Below, in pieces: positions 58,773 to 64,000 of a DNA stretch of 64,000 nucleotides (the first letter of the stretch is position 1; each line of letters opens with the position of its first letter). Location: contig JAEWBS010000070.1 in NCBI GenBank assembly GCA_023391005.1, positions 1 through 64,000 on the forward strand, in the 5' to 3' direction. The notes under the pieces are model-generated. The model ran no database searches, was not told the DNA's origin, and saw only the letters and a program-made list of their open reading frames with translations. The position numbers and the translations under genes were made by a program. The stretch is from Bacillota bacterium (GTDB lineage: Bacteria > Bacillota > Clostridia > Oscillospirales > Ruminococcaceae).

Positions 58773-58959
58773 GTTGTTTTTTCATCCTTCCGTGGAGAGT
58801 CTGTTTGGCAGCTTTACCGCACCCGCATTTTGGGCGAAATTCTGCGGTTCCTTCGCTGGGGCATCCTTGCGGGCGAAAATACTCGCCTGCGTTTCACGCG
58901 CCAAAAATTCCGCAAAATAATGCTCAAAAGCACGGACACAAAAGAGCTGCAACAGCTTC

Positions 58960-60024
58960 TCAAATCAAAATAATTTTATTCGACACCAACGACAACGTCA
59001 CCGCGTCGCCAATGTTGAAGGACTGCTCCTGGCTGGTGCTGACCACCAGCTCGCCGATGGGCGTCTCGACGTTGTATTGGTTGCGCTTGCCCAAAAAGGT
59101 GCTGACCGCCACTCGCCCGGGCACGGCGTTGGCGACCTTGGCCCCGGCGGCAGAAACCCAAATATCCTCGGGGCGGATGCACCCCTTAAAGCGGTCGCCC
59201 GCACGGGGTTGGTCGACTGCAAGCGGAATTCCAGCGGCTGAAAAGCTGTTTTCGCCGGTACGGGTGAGGTCAAAAAAGTTTTCAAAGCCCACAAAATGGG
59301 CGACAAATTCGGTTTTGGGGTTGTTGTAGATGTCGCTTGGCGCGCCAAGCTGCTCGATGATGCCGTTATTCATAATCGCGACCTTGTCGCTTATGGCGAA
59401 GCACTCTTCCTGATCGTGGGTGACATAGATGGCCGTAAAGCCCAGCTCCTGCTGTAATTTGCGGATCTCGACCCGCATTTTGACTCGCAGCTTGGCGTCC
59501 AGATTCGAGAGCGGCTCGTCGAACAGCAGCAGATCGGGCCGGACCACAAGCGCGCGCGCCAGCGCGACGCGCTGCCGCTGTCCGCCCGAGAGCTCGCGCG
59601 GCAGACGGCGCTCAAATCCCTCAAGGTCAACGGTTTTAAGAATGCTGCGCACGGCGGCGTTGATCGCGGCGGTGTCCATCTTTCGCATTTTAAGGCCGAA
59701 CGCGACGTTCTCAAAGATGGTCATGTGCGGAAACAGCGCATAGCTCTGGAACACAAAACCAAAGTTGCGCTTGTGCAGCGGCACGTGGGTATAGTCGCGG
59801 CCGTCAAACATAAAGCGGCCGCTCATCGGCTCAGAAAAGCCCGCGACAAGGCGCAGCGTCGTCGTCTTGCCGCAGCCGCTCGCACCTAAGAGGCTAAGCA
59901 GTTCGCCCTTTTCCACGCTTAAGTTAAAATCCTTGAGAATCACATTTTTGTCGTAGCCCGCCGTAATGCTTTGCAGTTCCAGAAGCGACACAGGTGGCAC
60001 ATCCTCTCCGAGCGTCTGTTTCAT
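58960..60024 (-). CDS. ABC transporter ATP-binding protein (PotA-like, with TOBE domain)
   Basis: 354 residues. Walker A LGASGCGKTTTLRLVAG, Q-loop VFQSYALFPHMT, signature LSGGQRQRVALARAL, Walker B LLLFDEPLSNLDAKLR and switch VTHDQ are all perfect. The C-terminal about 110 residues (IRPEDIWVSAAG ... TFLGKRNQYNVETPIG) are the TOBE regulatory domain. The ATG at 60024 has no good ribosome site; a GTG at 59991 after GGAGAGGA is an alternative. Confidence 0.94.
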   Translation of the reverse strand: MKQTLGEDVPPVSLLELQSITAGYDKNVILKDFNLSVEKGELLSLLGASGCGKTTTLRLVAGFSEPMSGRFMFDGRDYTHVPLHKRNFGFVFQSYALFPHMTIFENVAFGLKMRKMDTAAINAAVRSILKTVDLEGFERRLPRELSGGQRQRVALARALVVRPDLLLFDEPLSNLDAKLRVKMRVEIRKLQQELGFTAIYVTHDQEECFAISDKVAIMNNGIIEQLGAPSDIYNNPKTEFVAHFVGFENFFDLTRTGENSFSAAGIPLAVDQPRAGDRFKGCIRPEDIWVSAAGAKVANAVPGRVAVSTFLGKRNQYNVETPIGELVVSTSQEQSFNIGDAVTLSLVSNKIILI

Positions 60025-60138
60025 ATATTATTTTGCACCCGCGTCCGACGGGCGTAGCGATTGATTTTGGCTGAATTGGCGGTTTACAGGGATGCCGCCG
60101 ATACAAAAGTCCGCAAAACGGGTCGGCGGCAAGCACCC

Positions 60139-60975
60139 TTATGCCATAGGGTTAATCCGCATGCTCACCGCGTTAAAGACAACCGATACCACCACCGTCA
60201 CGACAATCATCGTCACGGCCACAACGGCGGCCTGCATCCAGTCGCCAAGGCTCATCGCGTACTGATAGATCACCGTCGCGAGCACCCGCGTGTCGGTGCC
60301 GCCCAGAAGCTGCGGCGTTGTGTAGGCGGTCAGACAGCCGGTGAAGACCAGCACGCTGCCGGTAACAAGGCCCGAGATGCTAAGCGGGAACACAACGCTG
60401 AAAAATGCTCTTAGCCGCGTCGCGCCCAGATTGCAGGCGGCGAGGCTCAGCTCGTCGGGGATGCTGTCCATCACGCCTATCAGCGAGAGGATCATCAGCG
60501 GCAAAAACAGCTGCACAAAGCCGACGGTCATTGAAAATTCGTTATACAAAAGGCTCTGCGGCTTTTCAAAAAGCCCGCTGCCCACCAGCATGCTGTTGAC
60601 GATGCCCTTTTTGCCGAGGATGACCATCCAGCTAAACGAGCGGATGACCGGGCTTGTGAACATCGGGAACACCGCAAGCGCCATCAGCAGACCCTTGCGC
60701 TTTGAAAAGCGCGAGATATAGTATGCGGTCGGAAAACCGAGCACCGCGCAGACCGCCGTGCTCAGCAGGCTCAACCGCAGGCTGCGCGAAAACACCTGAC
60801 GGAAATATTCGCCGCCGAACATCTCAAAATAAGCGCTCAGCGAAAAGCTGCCGCTGTGCGGCGAGACGGTGGTGACCGCCAGCAGGCAGAGCGGAATCAG
60901 CATAAAAACGGCTACAAATAGAATGCCGGGCAGCATCAGCAGCAGCCAGGTAACGCCCTTTGCGCGCTTCACCAA
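60139..60975 (-). CDS. ABC transporter permease (PotB-like)
   Basis: 278 residues with six membrane segments (WLLLMLPGILFVAVFMLIPLC first). LSLAACNLGATRLRAFFSVVFPLSISGLV is the EAA loop. It starts with TTG at 60975 (or the next codon GTG) six bases after GGAGG. First gene of the operon; the LysR regulator lies 310 bp upstream on the same strand. Confidence 0.92.
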   Translation of the reverse strand: MVKRAKGVTWLLLMLPGILFVAVFMLIPLCLLAVTTVSPHSGSFSLSAYFEMFGGEYFRQVFSRSLRLSLLSTAVCAVLGFPTAYYISRFSKRKGLLMALAVFPMFTSPVIRSFSWMVILGKKGIVNSMLVGSGLFEKPQSLLYNEFSMTVGFVQLFLPLMILSLIGVMDSIPDELSLAACNLGATRLRAFFSVVFPLSISGLVTGSVLVFTGCLTAYTTPQLLGGTDTRVLATVIYQYAMSLGDWMQAAVVAVTMIVVTVVVSVVFNAVSMRINPMA

Positions 60976-61188
60976 AGCCTTCCTCCCTTAATCATCGCGT
61001 CTTATTATCGCATCTGCGCGTTTTAGACGGCTACATGTAAAATTTGCGTGAAAAATACACTTTAGACTAACATTTTGCGGCGGCAAAGTCAATTGGGATG
61101 CGCTTTTTCGGCACTTTGGGCATCAATTGCCCAAAATCTTTAAAAGTTTTTGAGACATAGATATATAGATGTTGTTTAAAAATAATAT
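60976..61188. other. Intergenic region between the transporter operon and lysR
   Basis: About 210 bp, probably containing the transporter promoter; no clear regulatory element or riboswitch was seen. Confidence 0.35.
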
Positions 61189-61228
61189 CGCCGCAGTCAG
61201 ATGGCCTTTTGACAGCCTGACTGCGGCG
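61189..61228 (-). terminator. Terminator of the lysR gene
   Basis: CGCCGCAGTCAG / CTGACTGCGGCG, 12-bp perfect stem, then ATATTATTTTT on the minus strand. Confidence 0.85.
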
Positions 61229-61286
61229 GATTTGGCGGCTTGGCCGACACGCGTTTGGAAGTGTAACCGAAAATTTCAACGCAGGC

Positions 61287-62228
61287 TTACTGCCGGCTGA
61301 TCCGCTTGACCTCCTCCTGCGTCAGCGCGATAAAACTGCGGATGAAGGCCGGCTGTATCGCGCCCTTGTGGCTTACCATATCGATATGTAGCGGCCTGTC
61401 CAGCCCGCTGATCGGGAACATATATAACCTGTTTTGTTCGTCGCTGGTCAGGTTGTGCCGGTGAGCCGTATTCAGCAGCATACGGGGACACAGCGACGCG
61501 CAGACGCCCGAGGCGCACAGCATAATCTGCGCTTCGCAGTCGCTGATATTATAGACAACGTTGAGCCGCAGGTGATGGTAGTTGAGATATTCCATGATCA
61601 CGTGGTTGACCTTTCCGGTCTTGAAGCTGAGGGCGAAGGGGATACCTCTGAAGTGGTTGAGGTTGACACCGCCGCTCATTTTGCCGATCTGAGCCTCATC
61701 AAAATGTGCGCGCAGCAACTGGGAAGAGGCGATGAGCCGAATTTCGTCGTCCGCCATCGTGTGGATGTCAAAGGCTGGGTCGGGGTCGGTATTCACGCCG
61801 ATGAACAGATCGATCTCGCCGCGCAGCAGCCGCTCCTCCAAAATCTTGGTATCCTCGATGCAAAAGGAGATATTCACTCTGGGGAACAGCTGATAATACC
61901 GCGACAGCACGCCGGGTAGTATGACCGAGGCGCGGGAGGTACTGATGCCAAGTGTGAAGGAGCCGCTTTCACCGCTGGCCATGCTGTGTAGGCTGTCGTC
62001 CATATTCTTTTCCAGAATGCGGATGTTGCGCAGGCTTTCGAGCATGACCTCGCCCGCGGGCGTCAGGCTCAGCTTGGGCTTGCGCTCGAAAAGCTTGACG
62101 TTATATTCATTTTCAAGACGCTTGATATGGTCGCTGACGCACTGCTGGGTGATATACGCTTGTTGTGCCGCGTGTGAAATACTCATCTTTTCAGCCACGA
62201 GCAAAAAAATCTCAAATCCCGTTCGCAT
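61287..62228 (-). CDS. LysR-family transcription regulator
   Basis: 313 residues. The N-terminal winged HTH reads MSISHAAQQAYITQQCVSDH then IKRLENEYNVKLFERKPKLSLT, with the usual LysR spacing. The rest is a periplasmic-binding-like effector domain (SFTLGISTSRASVILPGVLS ...). It lies between the PotABCD-like operon and the TRAP genes on the same strand and could control either. GGGAGGGA precedes the ATG. Confidence 0.93.
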   Translation of the reverse strand: MRTGFEIFLLVAEKMSISHAAQQAYITQQCVSDHIKRLENEYNVKLFERKPKLSLTPAGEVMLESLRNIRILEKNMDDSLHSMASGESGSFTLGISTSRASVILPGVLSRYYQLFPRVNISFCIEDTKILEERLLRGEIDLFIGVNTDPDPAFDIHTMADDEIRLIASSQLLRAHFDEAQIGKMSGGVNLNHFRGIPFALSFKTGKVNHVIMEYLNYHHLRLNVVYNISDCEAQIMLCASGVCASLCPRMLLNTAHRHNLTSDEQNRLYMFPISGLDRPLHIDMVSHKGAIQPAFIRSFIALTQEEVKRISRQ

Positions 62229-62333
62229 TGGCCCGTCCCTCCCGATTTTTGTAATTCTCTGTCGATGATTACATCATATCAGATTTTAATACCGGTGTCC
62301 CGCTGCCTGTAGGTTTAAAAAATTTACCAAAAA

Positions 62334-62361
62334 GCGGCCTGCCCCAAAGGAAGCAGGCCGC
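62334..62361 (-). terminator. Terminator of the TRAP operon
   Basis: GCGGCCTGC / GCAGGCCGC stem followed by TTTTTGG on the minus strand. Confidence 0.85.
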
Positions 62362-62403
62362 CGCTGGCGGGCGTTTTAATTTTTGCCTGCGCCGGGTGCG
62401 GTA

Positions 62404-63693
62404 TCAGTAGCTGTAGCCCATCAGCTTGGGCAGCCAGGTGATGATGCCCGGCACGTAGGCGAACACAAACAGCAGTGCGATTTCGGTCAGCAGAAAGGGG
62501 GCGCTGCCTCTGACGATCTGCTTAAAGTTCAAGCCGGAGATTGAGACGGCCGTAAACAGGTTGTACCCGAAGGGCGGCGTGACAAAGCCAACCACAAGGC
62601 AGATGCAGAACAACATACCGATATGCAGCTCGTTGCAGCCCAGTGAGATGCCGACAGGAATCAGGATGGGCGCCAGAATCAGCGTTGCCGCGACGTTATC
62701 CATCAGGCAACCCACCACGAGCAGGATCATAACGAGCACGAACAGATACACATTGCGGTCACCGTTGACCAGTGAGATAAAAGCGGCGGAAATGGCCGCG
62801 CCGATCTGCGACTTTGAAACCACCCACGAAAAGATGGAGGCCGCCGCGATGATGAAGTTGACCATCGTCGAGGTCTTGAGCGAGGAGATCAGGATGCGCG
62901 GCAGATCCTTGACTTTAAGCTCTCCGAGGGCAAAGCCGACGATCAACGCATACACGATGCCCACCGCCGCGGATTCCGTGGGGGTAAAAATGCCGCCGTA
63001 GATGCCGCCTAAAATCAGCACCGGCAGACCGAGTGCGCCCAGCGCCTTCCAGAACATTTTGAGCGAATATTTCAGGTCGAATTTCGTTTGGCCCGCGTGT
63101 TTTAAAACCTCGGGGTTTTTAAAGGCAAAAATGACGTTGACAACGCTCAGAGCCGCCGCGATAACCAGCCCGGGCACGATGCCGGCGATGAACATGGCGG
63201 GAATCGAAAGACTCATGGTTACGCCGTAAATAATCATCGGGATGCTGGGCGGAATAATGGGGCCCAGTGCGCCCGCGGCCGCGACGAGTCCGGCGCTGCT
63301 TTCTTTTGAATAGCCGGCCTTGGACATGGACGGCAGCATAATCGAGCCGATGGCGGCGACGGTGGCAGGACCCGAGCCGGTCAGCGCCGCAAAAATAGCG
63401 CAGCTAAACACGGTGACGATACCTAAGCCACCGGGCATCCAGCCTAAGAGGCTCTTGGCCCAGTCGGTCAGACGCTTGGAGATGCCACCGAAATCCATGA
63501 GATTGCCCACGAGAATAAACAGCGGCACCGCCAGCAGCGTAAACGAGTTTAAGCCATATACGAGGCGCTGGGCCACAACCAGAAAGCTGGTGTTTGTCAC
63601 GTTTAAGTAGACCATACCGGCGGATATAATCGAAAAGGCCACCGGTACCCCCAGCAGCATCAGCCCAAAAAGCGCGATTAATACCAGCGTCAT
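62404..63693 (-). CDS. dctM: TRAP transporter large permease (DctM-like)
   Basis: 429 residues with about 12 membrane segments. LLAVPLFILVGNLMDFGGISKRL, FAALTGSGPATVAAIGSIMLP and GALGPIIPPSIPMIIYG are the family signatures, and the second repeat contains MDNVAATLILAPILIP and VGFVTPPFGYNLF. It uses the Na+ gradient to import an organic acid delivered by a periplasmic or lipid-anchored binding protein, which should be encoded just beyond the window. It overlaps the dctQ stop as ATGA. Confidence 0.95.
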   Translation of the reverse strand: MTLVLIALFGLMLLGVPVAFSIISAGMVYLNVTNTSFLVVAQRLVYGLNSFTLLAVPLFILVGNLMDFGGISKRLTDWAKSLLGWMPGGLGIVTVFSCAIFAALTGSGPATVAAIGSIMLPSMSKAGYSKESSAGLVAAAGALGPIIPPSIPMIIYGVTMSLSIPAMFIAGIVPGLVIAAALSVVNVIFAFKNPEVLKHAGQTKFDLKYSLKMFWKALGALGLPVLILGGIYGGIFTPTESAAVGIVYALIVGFALGELKVKDLPRILISSLKTSTMVNFIIAAASIFSWVVSKSQIGAAISAAFISLVNGDRNVYLFVLVMILLVVGCLMDNVAATLILAPILIPVGISLGCNELHIGMLFCICLVVGFVTPPFGYNLFTAVSISGLNFKQIVRGSAPFLLTEIALLFVFAYVPGIITWLPKLMGYSY

Positions 63694-64000
63694 TGTGCGT
63701 CACCCTCCCTTTTCTGCGGCTTATCCCACAGCACGACCGCAATCTTGACAACGGCCTGAAGCATCAGCAGCAGGCCGCCCGCCGCGACCGAGGCGTTGAT
63801 AACCCACATGGGCACTGACATGGCGGTGCTTAGGTTGGTGCGCGAGCTGTAGGACAGCATGATGCCGGAATGCAGCATGACGGCGCCGTTGAAAAAGATC
63901 ACAAGCTCGATCAGCACGTCGAGCGCCTTGCGGGCGGCGCCGTGCAGCAGGTCCATGATGACCGTAACGGTGGCGTGCTCGCCGGCTCCGATCAGCAGCG
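63690..64000 (-). CDS. dctQ: TRAP transporter small permease (DctQ-like), 5' end cut by the window
   Basis: At least 102 residues, open to the window edge. ARKALDVLIELVIFFNGAVMLHSGIMLSYS and STAMSVPMWVINASVAAGGLLLMLQAVVKI are the last two membrane helices of the DctQ family. The true start lies beyond 64000; an internal ATG at 63956 is not the start because the frame and family similarity continue upstream. The ATGA overlap with dctM shows coupling. Confidence 0.9.
   Translation of the reverse strand, partial: LLIGAGEHATVTVIMDLLHGAARKALDVLIELVIFFNGAVMLHSGIMLSYSSRTNLSTAMSVPMWVINASVAAGGLLLMLQAVVKIAVVLWDKPQKREGDAQ

Noticed and set aside
1..64000. rRNA, tRNA, tmRNA, prophage, intact IS element, integrase or replication origin
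   Set aside because: The longer intergenic stretches were scanned by eye and none shows cloverleaf, rRNA, DnaA-box cluster, att site or transposase signatures. A covariance-model search would be decisive.

Overview
The window looks like a chromosomal segment of an anaerobic, endospore-forming, fairly GC-rich member of the Clostridia, of the Oscillospiraceae/Ruminococcaceae type. The evidence is the spoIIGA-sigE pair, a SleC/Csp spore-germination locus, clostridial-type transporters and two-gene radical SAM cassette, strong Shine-Dalgarno sites and many TTG start codons. No rRNA, tRNA, phage structural gene, transposase or replication origin was seen. The species cannot be named from the sequence alone.

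Layout. 0.1-2.8 kb: mltG and a U32 peptidase-family protein. 3.1-3.9 kb: a small AT-rich island with an XRE regulator and a divergent small gene. 3.8-5.9 kb: a DUF4130/radical SAM DNA-metabolism cassette. 6-10 kb: an ABC-F ATPase, an orphan CheW, a nitroreductase and a hypothetical protein. 10.3-12.1 kb: mgtE, preceded by a structured leader with a tiny ORF. 12.6-16.6 kb: two lipoproteins flanking endonuclease III. 17.2-19.5 kb: a poly-Cys-tailed small protein, then spoIIGA-sigE behind a Spo0A-type promoter. 20-23 kb: a methyltransferase, two divergent ribbon-helix-helix proteins and threonine dehydratase. 23.3-30.8 kb: an exopolysaccharide regulation/assembly operon (CapD-like dehydratase, EpsG-like protein, Wzz, BY-kinase, PHP phosphatase) with no glycosyltransferase. 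30.8-32.3 kb: repeats and an unexplained small transcription unit. 32.4-41.1 kb: metY, icd, a ProX-type deacylase, eda-gnd, an LCP protein and a GNAT. 41.3-42.9 kb: an MFS transporter behind a frameshifted marR. 43.4-48.6 kb: sleC and two csp-type subtilases. 48.8-52.0 kb: a TauABC-like transporter, a two-repeat CRISPR relic and a Crp-family regulator. 52.6-56.3 kb: an amidohydrolase, an M20 hydrolase and a PfkB kinase. 56.7-61.0 kb: a PotABCD-like transporter. 61.3-64.0 kb: a LysR regulator and a TRAP transporter cut by the window edge.

How the parts fit. Sporulation control (SpoIIGA activates pro-sigma-E) and germination (Csp proteases activate SleC) are both present, so the cell should both make spores and digest their cortex. 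The polysaccharide operon has the Wzz/BY-kinase/phosphatase control triad, but its sugar-adding enzymes must lie elsewhere.

The least explained material is intergenic. There are three families of dispersed repeats: one with terminal inverted repeats in five copies, one with four copies or fragments, and one large inverted pair 21 kb apart. There are also two small transcription units whose start codons sit inside perfect 11-bp hairpin stems, several promoter-linked palindromes and a degenerate type I-C-like CRISPR remnant. No single clearly new defence or metabolic system is evident. The best candidates for undescribed biology are the two hairpin-gated small ORFs, the divergent RHH pair and the poly-Cys protein.
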